This document shows, piece by piece, positions 1 through 7,400 of a DNA stretch of 64,000 nt; positions within the stretch are counted from its first letter, which is position 1, and each line of letters begins with the position of its first letter. The stretch is from Elusimicrobiota bacterium (GTDB taxonomy: Bacteria; Elusimicrobiota; Elusimicrobia; Elusimicrobiales; UBA9959): contig JACQYT010000016.1 in NCBI GenBank assembly GCA_016208085.1, positions 62,001 to 126,000 of the forward strand, read 5' to 3'. A program made the position numbers and the translations under genes. The notes under the pieces were generated by a model. It was not told where the DNA came from and ran no database searches. It was given only the letters and a program-made list of their open reading frames with translations.

Positions 1-5
1 GAGGG

Positions 6-33
6 TTGCTTTTTGAGCGTTATATACTATAAT
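6..33 (+). promoter_or_regulatory. Probable sigma-70 promoter
   Basis: TTGCTT at 6-11 and a perfect TATAAT at 28-33 are separated by 16 nt and lie 28 nt before the first ATG. This is the only strong promoter-like signal ahead of the first gene. The window begins just upstream, so further elements may be cut off. Confidence 0.5.
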
Positions 34-61
34 TGCAAGTATCCGCAAAAAGGCGTCAGAT

Positions 62-586
62 ATGACTGAAAAGGAGTTTGTAAACAGGGTCACCAACAGC
101 AAAGCTGATTTTTTGAAACAGTTTTTTAATATTTTGAAGCGCGAAAAAACGGGATTTTGCGTCATAGGCGGTTTAGCCGTAAATGTCTACGCGGAGCCGT
201 TGGTCAGTCTGGATTTGGATGTCGTCGTCGCTCTGGAGAAGTTAGACGCTTTAACCGCTATTCTGGCGAAAAAGTTTAAAGTCAGGGTATTTGAGCGCAG
301 CGTAAATGTTTTTTCGGCCTCGTCCGACATCAGAATTCAGATACAGCGGGATGGAAGATATCAGGGGTTTGTCAGGCAGGCCAGAATCAGAAAGGTACTG
401 GGCTATAAATTGCCGGTGGCGGGGATTGCGGATGTGCTGCGCGGGAAAGTCTGGGCGTATTCGGACGCGACAAGGCGCCCCAGCAAAAGGCAGAAGGACC
501 TGGCTGATATAATGAGGCTGCTGGAGGCTGAAAAGGGCTTGTCCAGACTGCTCCCGGCGGCGGTAAAAAGGGCTTTGAAGTTATAG
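62..586 (+). CDS. Nucleotidyltransferase-fold protein (MNT/AbiEii-like)
   Basis: A 174-aa protein. Residues about 31-55 read GFCVIGGLAV followed by LDLDVVV, which fits the glycine-containing helix and the D-x-D metal motif of small nucleotidyltransferases related to MNT/AbiEii and DUF6036-type proteins. Such proteins often belong to toxin-antitoxin or abortive-infection modules, usually with a HEPN or AbiEi partner. No such partner is visible directly next to it. A late segment (RRPSKRQKDLADI) matches the R-x-K-D-x-x-D feature common near the end of these proteins. The start is chosen because AAGG lies 8-9 nt upstream and the promoter precedes it. The coding sequence for residues 15-40 recurs at 88 percent identity at the start of the HEAT gene at 3497. 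Enzyme activity is unproven. Confidence 0.7.
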   Translation: MTEKEFVNRVTNSKADFLKQFFNILKREKTGFCVIGGLAVNVYAEPLVSLDLDVVVALEKLDALTAILAKKFKVRVFERSVNVFSASSDIRIQIQRDGRYQGFVRQARIRKVLGYKLPVAGIADVLRGKVWAYSDATRRPSKRQKDLADIMRLLEAEKGLSRLLPAAVKRALKL

Positions 587-650
587 GCGGGCGGCGCCTT
601 CTTATAAAAAGCGGACTGTTTGAGAGGAATAAAGGGAAGGAGGCATTTAA

Positions 651-1031
651 ATGGGATTGACTCATGTGACTGTAAGCTTGAAAACAAACGAAAGGGCAAA
701 AAAGCAATACGAAGCGGATTTTCTGGTTGATACAGGAGCCACTGATTGTTTAGCGCCGGCGGCGGAATTAAAAAAAATTGGAGTAACCCCTGCTGGGAAA
801 ATGGTTTATGAATTGGCAAATGGAGACAAGGTTGAATATAAATTCGGGCTTGGAGTGATTGAGTTCATGGGTGAAATTACCGCCGGTCGGATTATATTCG
901 GTCCTGATGATGCTGAGCCGATATTAGGTGTTACCGCTCTGGAATCAGTGGGTATTTTAGTTGATCCTGTAAAACAGACTCTCAAACGTATGCCGGCTAT
1001 ACCATTAAAGCGGTTGCGATATGAAACCTGA
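651..1031 (+). CDS. Single-domain clan AA (retropepsin-like) aspartic protease
   Basis: A 126-aa protein whose residues about 25-34 read FLVDTGATDC, the D-T-G-A active-site signature of retroviral-type aspartic proteases. ILGVTALESVGILVD near residues 100-115 fits the second conserved segment (I-L-G, hydrophobic) of the fold. The length fits one half-barrel, which in this clan normally works as a homodimer. Small bacterial clan AA proteases of this size are known, but their substrates mostly are not. AGGAGG sits 8 nt before the ATG, a strong ribosome-binding site that fixes the start. The last codons and the stop lie inside the dispersed repeat that begins at 1021, so that repeat appears to have replaced or trimmed the native C-terminus. 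No signal peptide is visible, so a cytoplasmic location is likely. Confidence 0.75.
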   Translation: MGLTHVTVSLKTNERAKKQYEADFLVDTGATDCLAPAAELKKIGVTPAGKMVYELANGDKVEYKFGLGVIEFMGEITAGRIIFGPDDAEPILGVTALESVGILVDPVKQTLKRMPAIPLKRLRYET

Positions 1032-1120
1032 CAGCGGCCAAATTAACGGTAAAAAAGGCGGATTAAAAGCCGTTCTGGCCCGCTTTTACCCAGTTATTAA
1101 GATATTAAGAACCGTCCCCT
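1021..1120 (+). repeat. Dispersed ~100-bp repeat, copy A, with 36-codon micro-ORF
   Basis: This copy matches 1756-1852 and 4330-4429. Shared blocks include ATGAAACCTGACAGCGGCC (A and C), GGCGGAT, CTGGCCCGCTTTT and a terminal CGTCCCC box. An imperfect hairpin surrounds GGCGGAT. All three copies read open in the same frame from an initial ATG. Copy A encodes 36 aa (1021-1131) containing KKGG and LARFYPVIKILRTVP. Its start overlaps the protease stop and its stop overlaps the next ATG as ATGA. The CGTCCCC-type end resembles repeats associated with RAYT/IS200-like transposases in other uncultured lineages; that link is from memory. Whether the micro-ORF is translated is unknown. Confidence 0.75.
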
Positions 1121-1127
1121 ATGACCT

Positions 1128-1304
1128 ATGAAAATGGAAATCAGATTTTTCGACGAGAAGATCCCTTCCGATAAAACGGAAAAAACGGCGGAAGATATTT
1201 TTAAATCCGCGGGGCAGATAATGTTCAACTATTACAAACTGGTCTGGAAGAAGGACATCAGGCGGATGGGAGCGAAATATACGGTCAGGCTGGCAAAAAC
1301 ATGA
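1128..1304 (+). CDS. Small hypothetical protein coupled to a nucleotidyltransferase
   Basis: A 58-aa ORF that starts MKMEIRFFDEK and ends VRLAKT. Its stop TGA overlaps the next gene's start as ATGA at 1301-1304, the usual sign of translational coupling. Its own start overlaps the micro-ORF stop in the same way. The protein is charged and contains an aromatic patch (MFNYYKLVWKKD). I recognise no family. A small ORF coupled to an MNT-like nucleotidyltransferase suggests a two-gene module such as toxin-antitoxin, but it is much shorter than a HEPN domain and lacks a visible R-x4-6-H motif, so this is only a suggestion. It could also be the remnant of a longer gene cut by the repeat just upstream. 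Confidence 0.5.
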   Translation: MKMEIRFFDEKIPSDKTEKTAEDIFKSAGQIMFNYYKLVWKKDIRRMGAKYTVRLAKT

Positions 1305-1759
1305 GCGGGTTTTCCTACACCGACGAATATCTGGAATTTCTGCATGCCCTGGACAGGCATAAGATTGAGTATCTGCTGATCGGCGCTTACGCCGTTATGA
1401 TTCACACAAAAGTCCCGAGAGCGACCAAAGATATGGATACCTGGATAAGACAGACCCGGGAAAACGCGATTAAGTTGTCGGCGGCATTGAAGGAATTCGG
1501 GGGCCTGGAGGTTTCTGAGGAGGCTGTTTTGAAGCTGGGTCAAAGAATTGAAATCAAAAGCGAGGCGTTCAAAATTGAGATCTGGACTTCCCAGGAAATC
1601 CTGGGTTTTGAAGAAGCGTGGGAAAGGAAAATGACGGATACTGTGGAGAATTTTTCCATTAACGTGATCTCAAAAGAGGATTTGATAAAACTCAAAAAGC
1701 ATTTTAACAGGCCGCAGGATAAAATGGATTTGAGCCTGCTCCAAGAAAAAGATTTATGA
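1301..1759 (+). CDS. MNT/DUF6036-like nucleotidyltransferase
   Basis: A 152-aa protein. YLLIGAYAVMIH at about residues 25-36 and TKDMDTWI at about 43-50 form the G-x-Y/A-x helix and D-x-D pair of minimal nucleotidyltransferases. RPQDKMDLSLL near the end is the conserved C-terminal R-x-x-D-x-x-D-L feature of this group. It is coupled to the preceding 58-aa ORF by an ATGA overlap and has no Shine-Dalgarno sequence of its own, so its translation probably depends on that ORF. It is a different subfamily from the protein at 62-586. Relatives act as antitoxins that AMPylate partner toxins or as toxins themselves; which applies here cannot be told. Its stop codon overlaps the ATG of repeat copy B. 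Confidence 0.7.
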   Translation: MSGFSYTDEYLEFLHALDRHKIEYLLIGAYAVMIHTKVPRATKDMDTWIRQTRENAIKLSAALKEFGGLEVSEEAVLKLGQRIEIKSEAFKIEIWTSQEILGFEEAWERKMTDTVENFSINVISKEDLIKLKKHFNRPQDKMDLSLLQEKDL

Positions 1760-1852
1760 ACCGGACTGGTCGGATAAAAATGGGGAAAGGCGGATTAGAA
1801 TCCGTCCTGGCCCGCTTTTACCCAGTTATTAAGATATTAAGAACCGTCCCCT
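1756..1852 (+). repeat. Dispersed ~100-bp repeat, copy B, with 32-codon micro-ORF
   Basis: The second copy of the family at 1021 and 4330. Its right half, from CTGGCCCGCTTTTACCCAG through the CGTCCCCT box, is essentially identical to copy A, while the left 30 nt have diverged. The ATG at 1756 overlaps the stop of the preceding nucleotidyltransferase as ATGA. The frame stays open for 32 codons to a TAA at 1852-1854 and ends ARFYPVIKILRTVP, like copy A. Confidence 0.75.
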
Positions 1853-1873
1853 AAAACGTTACGGCGGGGAGAA

Positions 1874-1903
1874 AATTTATGTCGGCAATTTATGTCGGCA
1901 ATT
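1874..1903 (+). repeat. 13-bp tandem duplication before the HEAT gene
   Basis: AATTTATGTCGGC occurs twice in direct tandem (1874-1886 and 1887-1899), followed by AATT. With a single unit, the ATG would sit about 8 nt after the purine-rich GGGGAGA at 1867 and be in frame with the downstream gene. The duplication moves that ribosome-binding site out of reach of the in-frame ATG at 1892, which is one reason to prefer the start at 1940. Confidence 0.6.
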
Positions 1904-1939
1904 GACTATCCCGGTGAAAATATACTAAAGTTAGGGATT

Positions 1940-3067
1940 ATGAAAACAAAAAACATGCTGGCGCTTGCAGTTATTTTAATTTTCTGCGCCGCAATCGGTT
2001 TCTCCGCGCAGACTAAAACCGGCGATGGGAAAATAAAACGCAAGGCAAAAATGTCCGCTCCGGCCCGGGCGCCCGTGAAAAAACCGGCCGCAAAAGCGTC
2101 CGTCGCGACGGACGCGGCGCCCGCGGGAAAAAAACCCGAAATTTCATCCGCGACGGTTGTAACGGAGACTCCTTTTGAAACAGCGTTCAAAGAGTCAAAA
2201 TCAGGCAATCCGGCCGTCAGACGGCAGGGAGCGGACCAGTTCGGCCAGCTCAGGGACGGAAACGCGATTGGCCGTCTTGTTGAACTTTTAAACGATCCGA
2301 CAGGCTATGTAAGAGCCGCAGCCGCGGATTCCCTCGGCCTTTTGAGAGGCGGCGGGGACAAAGCCACGGAGAAACTGTGCGAAATGCTCGCAAACGACCC
2401 TGATGAAACAGTCAGGCAAACCATAGCGATTTCTTTCTCCTACATAGGCGACCGGAAAAGCGAAGACTGCCTGATCAAAGCGGTTAACGACAAATCCGGC
2501 GCGGTAAGATACGCCGCCATAAGAACTATCGGGACTTTAAGATTCTTCAAAGCTGAAAGCGAACTGATTAAACTGGTGGACAGCGGGGATTTGCAGATAA
2601 GGAGGAGCGTTATTGATACCCTTGGCCGGCTTCAGTCAAAAAACTCGGCCGACGCCCTGATAAAGCGCTCAGATGACGAGGATAACTATGTAAGGCAGGC
2701 GGTTGCCAGGGCATTAGGCGAAATAGGCGATGTGGCCGCTGTGCCCGCCCTCAAAACAAAACTAAGCGATCCCGACGATTCAGTTAAACTGGAGGCGGCT
2801 CTTGGCCTCGCCAAATTGAACGATAAAAGCGGCCTGGAACTGGCTGGTGAATTCGCGAAGTCAAAGGAAATAGCGCTGAAACAGCAGTCTTTGACCATTC
2901 TCTCAATGACAGGAGACGAAAAGAGCCTTAAAATCCTCGATGAACTGTATGAAACCGAGCAGGAACCCGGCTTAAAAAATTTTATAGACTCGTGCAGACG
3001 AGCCGTTAAATCAAGGCTGAAACCGGTGAAACCTCCGTTGACCCGTCAAGACCCGCGTGAGCCTTGA
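1940..3067 (+). CDS. Exported HEAT-repeat protein
   Basis: A 375-aa protein. Residues 1-24 form a signal peptide (MKTKNMLALAVILIFCAAIG then FSAQ). A lysine/alanine/proline-rich linker follows (about 25-80). From about residue 85 to 350 there are seven or eight HEAT-like repeats of about 31 residues with the pattern D-x-x-x-x-V-R-x-x-A-x-x-L-G, for example YVRAAAADSLG, VRQTIAISFSYIG and YVRQAVARALGEIG. HEAT arrays of this PBS-lyase type are protein-binding scaffolds, so this one likely acts in the periplasm or at the surface with an unknown partner. The reading frame extends upstream to 1892 (16 more residues), but the signal peptide begins cleanly at 1940. The consensus promoter of the next unit begins inside its last codons. 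Confidence 0.75.
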   Translation: MKTKNMLALAVILIFCAAIGFSAQTKTGDGKIKRKAKMSAPARAPVKKPAAKASVATDAAPAGKKPEISSATVVTETPFETAFKESKSGNPAVRRQGADQFGQLRDGNAIGRLVELLNDPTGYVRAAAADSLGLLRGGGDKATEKLCEMLANDPDETVRQTIAISFSYIGDRKSEDCLIKAVNDKSGAVRYAAIRTIGTLRFFKAESELIKLVDSGDLQIRRSVIDTLGRLQSKNSADALIKRSDDEDNYVRQAVARALGEIGDVAAVPALKTKLSDPDDSVKLEAALGLAKLNDKSGLELAGEFAKSKEIALKQQSLTILSMTGDEKSLKILDELYETEQEPGLKNFIDSCRRAVKSRLKPVKPPLTRQDPREP

Positions 3068-3092
3068 CAAAATCCGGTTATTCTGCTATAAT
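3064..3092 (+). promoter_or_regulatory. Consensus sigma-70 promoter for riboswitch unit 1
   Basis: TTGACA at 3064-3069 and TATAAT at 3087-3092 are separated by exactly 17 nt, a perfect consensus housekeeping promoter. The -35 box overlaps the stop codon of the upstream HEAT gene. Transcription would start near 3099 and give a leader of about 160 nt that contains the riboswitch at 3172-3256. A promoter this strong ahead of a leader RNA fits control after initiation. Confidence 0.85.
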
Positions 3093-3171
3093 ATAACCGC
3101 AAAGCAGTGCAGGAGCTGCCCCGCTGGGCGGTTTGGGGTGTGTGTTTTGGAGGGGTGGCGTGTTTTTTGAT

Positions 3172-3256
3172 ATCCGATAATAGCAAAGCCGGCTAAAGCC
3201 GGCGGCGCAAAGCTGCGACCCGCTAAGTGCGCGGGGGTCAGGCTACCGAAGATGGT
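3172..3256 (+). ncRNA. GEMM-I (cyclic dinucleotide) riboswitch 1, A20-type
   Basis: The leader has the ordered hallmarks of the GEMM-I aptamer. AGCAAAGCC is followed by a GCCGGC-TAAA-GCCGGC hairpin in the P1b position, then GGCGCAAAGC, then a second stem (GACCCGC pairing with GCGGGGGTC), then the closing CAGGCTACCGA segment. It matches the second element at 52154 in order and spacing. In the Vibrio Vc2 aptamer, G20 lies just before GCAAA and recognises one base of c-di-GMP; here that base is A, as in the cyclic AMP-GMP-sensing GEMM-Ib class. The numbering is from memory. The downstream ATG lies 4 nt after the aptamer, so ligand binding could act on translation or on transcript elongation. Confidence 0.85.
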
Positions 3257-3259
3257 TGT

Positions 3260-3487
3260 ATGAAAAAGCTGTTTTGCCGCCATTATCCGTTTTTTAAGGC
3301 CGCAGTGGCCGCGCTTTCCTGTTTGGGGGAAGCGCTGTCGTTGCGGTTCTTTTTATCCGGTCTTTCCGTTGTGCCGTTTATTTACTACAATAACGGAGCG
3401 CAGTATCCCGCCATGGGAACGGTTATTCCCATGGGGGTTGTTTGTTGTCGCGCCGGCGCTTTCGCTGCTGAATGTCCCCGGATTTAG
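3260..3487 (+). CDS. Small hydrophobic protein under riboswitch control (possibly frameshifted)
   Basis: A 75-aa ORF that begins MKKLFCRHYPFFKAAVAALS, with a basic start and a long hydrophobic stretch that could be a signal peptide or one to two membrane segments. The start at 3260 follows the riboswitch; a GTG further upstream lies inside the aptamer and is not credible. The last 20 residues (VVCCRAGAFAAECPRI) look out of character, and shifting frame near 3435 gives a hydrophobic tail ending PGFSEAL just before the next gene, so a frameshift or decay is possible. An inverted repeat at 3411-3434 lies just before that point. I recognise no family. The next gene starts 9 nt after the stop, so the two are probably co-transcribed. 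Confidence 0.45.
   Translation: MKKLFCRHYPFFKAAVAALSCLGEALSLRFFLSGLSVVPFIYYNNGAQYPAMGTVIPMGVVCCRAGAFAAECPRI
3411..3434 (+). repeat. Perfect 9-bp inverted repeat within the small ORF
   Basis: CCATGGGAA (3411-3419) and TTCCCATGG (3426-3434) are exact reverse complements around a 6-nt loop. The hairpin lies within the coding region, just before the point where the frame seems to degenerate. There is no T-run, so it is not a typical terminator. Confidence 0.5.
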
Positions 3488-3496
3488 CGAGGCTTT

Positions 3497-4150
3497 ATGA
3501 CTGATTTTCTAAAACGGTTTTTCAATGTTTTGAAGCGCGAAAAAGCGGGGTTTTGCGTTATAAGCGGTTTAGCCGCGCTGAGCCTGTTGTTGTGGGCGCC
3601 GTCTTTCGCCCAGAAAGATTTTAAAAACTCCGACAGGAATACGCGCCTTGAGGCAGTTAAGAAATCGGGTGAAACCGGCGCTCCCGGCGCGCTCAAATTT
3701 TTAAAAGAGGCCGCGAACGACGAGGATCCTTATGTCAGAGGGCAGGCCGTGAAAATAATAGGCGCATTGAAATCCAACGAATCTCCGGCGATTCTTAGTG
3801 CGGCGTTAAAAAGCGGGGATGCCAATACGAGATATGGGGCTGTTGAAGGGCTTGAGGCTTTGGGCGGCATAAAAGCCGTCGGCCTGCTCATAGGCCTTTT
3901 GGAACACAAAGACAGAAATACGCGCTGGAAAGCTGTTGTCGCGCTTGGGAATTTAAAAAATGACAGGGCCGTGGAACCTCTCCTTAAAACAGCCCGGGGA
4001 GAAAAAGACGAATATGTAAAAACAGCGGCTGTTGAAAGTCTCGGGAAAATAGGAACAAAAAAAGCCAGGGCGGCGTTGAATGTTCTTAAAACCGACAAAG
4101 ACGGGAAACTGTCAAAATGGGCGGAGAATGTATTGAAGGCGGCAAAATGA
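3497..4150 (+). CDS. Exported HEAT-repeat protein with borrowed N-terminus
   Basis: A 217-aa protein. Residues 1-40 (start MTDFLKRFFNVLKREK, hydrophobic LAALSLLLWAP, then SFAQ) form a plausible but unusually long signal peptide. Residues about 45-215 hold five HEAT/PBS-lyase-type repeats, for example PYVRGQAVKIIGAL, NTRYGAVEGLEALG, NTRWKAVVALGNL and YVKTAAVESLGKIG. The array resembles that of the HEAT protein at 1940 and probably binds proteins outside the inner membrane. GAGG 7 nt upstream supports the start. The first 75 nt are 88 percent identical to 106-180, inside the nucleotidyltransferase gene at 62, so its leader seems to derive from a copy of that unrelated gene. It lies 9 nt behind the small riboswitch-controlled ORF and probably shares its regulation. 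Confidence 0.7.
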   Translation: MTDFLKRFFNVLKREKAGFCVISGLAALSLLLWAPSFAQKDFKNSDRNTRLEAVKKSGETGAPGALKFLKEAANDEDPYVRGQAVKIIGALKSNESPAILSAALKSGDANTRYGAVEGLEALGGIKAVGLLIGLLEHKDRNTRWKAVVALGNLKNDRAVEPLLKTARGEKDEYVKTAAVESLGKIGTKKARAALNVLKTDKDGKLSKWAENVLKAAK

Positions 4151-4306
4151 TCTGCGGCTTAACGGTGAGGCCGGTATGAAAAAAGCGGAGTAAACTCTGC
4201 CGCTACGACGACAGACTTGAGAAAATCGTTTATACGCGATCCTGGAGAGAATATTTTTGCGCGATTTTCGCACCATTTCCAAAACAGGGGGTTTTTCAGC
4301 GGAATC

Positions 4307-4327
4307 AGAAAGTAAGCAACGTCCCCT
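4307..4327 (+). repeat. Solitary 3' tail of the dispersed repeat
   Basis: AGAAAGTAAGCAACGTCCCC and the next T match the end of repeat copy C (AGAAAGTAAGAAACGTCCCC) and lie directly before copy C. This suggests tandem insertion, or an older copy of which only the tail remains. Confidence 0.6.
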
Positions 4328-4329
4328 AT

Positions 4330-4429
4330 ATGAAACCTGACAGCGGCCAAATTAACAACAAAAAAGGCGGATCAATATCCGCCCTGGCCCGCTTTTGCCT
4401 GATAAGTAAGAAAGTAAGAAACGTCCCCC
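4330..4429 (+). repeat. Dispersed ~100-bp repeat, copy C, forming the giant gene's 5' end
   Basis: The first 27 nt are identical to copy A at 1021, and the shared CTGGCCCGCTTTT and CGTCCCC boxes follow in order. GGCGGAT-CAAT-ATCCGCC forms a perfect 7-bp hairpin. In this copy the micro-frame does not stop; it runs into the hydrophobic signal peptide of the giant protein, so residues 1-33 of that gene are repeat-derived. Confidence 0.8.
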
Positions 4430-7400
4430 TTCTTATTCTCCTTCTCCTTCTTCTTGCTGGGGGGGCTTATGCGGCGAATTCGGTTGTGGACGACGGCACA
4501 CTCAAATATTCCAATCAGAGGAAGGTTATATACAGCAAGGGCAAGGGTTATTGGGTTTTTTACGCCAATGCCGACGCTGTGCCGGCTTATAAATTTTCAA
4601 AGGACGGCGTTAACTGGGCGGGGCCCTGGCTGATATTTACGGACACCACAGGTGAAGGACCGGATGTCACGGTCTGGCATGACAGGGCAAACGACATTGT
4701 TTACGTGGCGGCCGGGCCTAATCAGGAGGATGACTGCGGGGCGTCCGGGACGGGCCCGAAGGTTTATGTGGTGAAAAGCGATGTGCTTCCTTCCTCCGGC
4801 GAGATCACCTGGAAGAGCGCGGACACCGTTGATATGAACGAAAAGGTTCCAAATTGCACCATCCTAGAGGGCAATTATGCCGATGAAAATGTGGTTTTTC
4901 CCAATTCAGTGTCCATAACCCGGGACTCGGACGGTTTTATCTGGCTGACCGCTTTATGCGGCGAGGGTTCTAACGGCGGCAATGACGATTATATACCGTG
5001 TTTCAGGCGGTCCGGCACGGCCAATGCCATTGATTTTACGAACGGCCACGATGAAATGGGCGCTAAATTTGTGGATGATGAAATTGGGGCCTGGCTCTGG
5101 GCCGTTCCCCATATAAGCGATGGCGGCATTTTCGCCAATTCCCCGCAGGATAATAAAAATATACCTTATAAAATCACAGCAGCGCTTGGTGAAACCCTTA
5201 TCACCGACCCTGACGCGGCAGTTGCCGATAAAGTAATAAACTGGGAAGCCAGCTTTTCGGCTGTTGTTGACAGCATTGGTAATGTGCATATGGCCGCAGA
5301 TGATAATAGCGTCAATGAATTAACCGAGTATTACCGCTGGGATTCCGCGGGGGATTTACAGGCCGGAAATCAGGGATTACAAATCAGCACCGGACCAAGA
5401 TACGGAACAAGCATCGGCATCTCAACCGGCACGGGTACGGATACGGTTTACATCGTTTACAGGTCAACGGCAAACGAGTTGTGGATGAAAAAGGCCTCCA
5501 CCAGCGCCGCCGCCGCCGGAGACTTCAAGGGGCCTTATTTCCTGGTTACAAAAAACGTTACAAGACCCAATGTGGGTTACGCGGTGCTGCCGCCCTATCC
5601 GCTGCCTTATGTTTATGAAGACGCGGGTAAAGTTATGTTCGGCAGGATTGTGACTTCAACTTTCGCGGCTCCGACAATCGCTTCTGTTTCGCCTGTTACG
5701 GTCGGCATAGGGGCCGGCATAATAGATAAAAGCGCGGATGAAACCTATGACATGAAAATAACGGGAACGGACTTTGTGACCGGCCCCGAGCCCGGCGTAA
5801 GCTGGGAAAGGAGCGCAGTCGTCGTTGACGGGATCACCGTTACAAGCGTGACTTTTGTCAACAGCACGGCGATTTGGGTCCATTTTAAGGTGGCCCAGGG
5901 CGTTGCCAAGGGGCCTATGGATCTGAGGGTTTCAAATTTTGACGGCCAGGAAGCGTTCAAGGCCGGTATCGCGTCGGTGACGGTTCCCACTTCGGAGCTG
6001 ACCTATCCCGTGGAACCTGTAAAATTTTCAAGCGGCATCGCTTCCATCAGCGGCACTTCCACTTATCTGCCCGTTATAAACCAGGTACTGCTGGACGCGC
6101 AGATAAAAATAGCGAGGGCTTCGGATAATTTTGAATGGGACGGGAGCGCTTATGTGGACCCTGCTGCCAGCGGCGCGCAGTGGAATAAAGCCGCGGGCAC
6201 GGATACCTGGAAATACACCGACTGGACCAATAACAGCGATGTGCAAAAGGACGCCGAAGGCTATACGCTGGAAAGCCGGGGACGGACCGACGACAGGGGT
6301 TTCGGCAACGCTTCGGGCGCCGTTATTTTTAAGATAGACAAAGCGCAGCCGGGCATTAATTTCACTTCTCCCAAACCCAATTCAAGCAATAAGTCCCTGG
6401 GAACTGTCCAGGGAACCGCCGCTGATTCCGGCTTCGGCTTGCGCAAAGTTGAGATGGAATTGATAGATTCAGTGGATAATGTCCTGGCTGAAGCGGACAA
6501 TGACGACAATTTCTGGAACGGGGACGCCTCCTGGCTGGCTGATTCAACCTGGTATTATCTGGTTGACCCGGACGGGAATCTCACGGATTACGCCTGCAGC
6601 GATCCCAATAGTGAGTGCGCGAAGAAAACACTGAATATGGTAGTCAAGCAGACTCCTGACCAGGCGGACGACACGAAACTTCCTTCCTTTACGGACGGCA
6701 GAAAATACAGGATACGGCTCAGGGCCGATGACATGCTTAATCCGAAAGTTTACGGCGCGAGCAGAGATTTCTATTATGATGTCACCAGGCCCACAATAAC
6801 CGTTGCCATACCCGAAGTCCTGGACCCGACCGAGCCGTCAAGTTTGGATGACGCCGATAATGTGTTCAGAAACCAGTGGAAGTTTTTTGAGGGAACCACA
6901 AAAGACAATGTGGCCGACGTGGTTATCGGGGCCAGGAGGATTTTTTATTGCGTCTATGAACAGGGCGGGGCTGATAAATGGGGCACCGACTGCGCAGGGA
7001 GCACTCCGCAATACGTCAAGTATGAGCATTCTCCGGACACCTGGACAGCCAGTTTCAGCGTGGATGTTTCAACAAACTGGAAAAACGGCTGGTGGTACAA
7101 GCTGCTGGTTTACGGCGAAGACGCGGCGCTGAATACGCACGGCACGGCGCTGGAGCCTTCCACAAGCGGATATTTTTATTATGACGAGGCAGTGCCCCTG
7201 GTTAAGATCTCATACCCGCTGGATGCGGGGAATTATGGAAAGGATTCGCTCAAAGAGATCTACGGCACGTCAAAGGACGACCATTCAAAGGTTAAACAGG
7301 TGGAATACAGGCTTGAGCATCCGCCGCTGGCCAAATGGGAGGCCACGGACGCCGGTGGTTCATGGAAAGACCAGAGCGCGGTAATCTGGAATATCGCCAA

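Noticed and set aside
1902-1926. TTGACT and TATACT ahead of the HEAT gene as a promoter
   Set aside because: The spacing is only 13 nt, too short for a sigma-70 promoter, and no better -35 lies at the right distance.
3227-3259. GTG start giving an 86-aa version of the small ORF
   Set aside because: The codons lie inside the riboswitch aptamer, whose structure is conserved in the second copy; the ATG at 3260 is the natural start.
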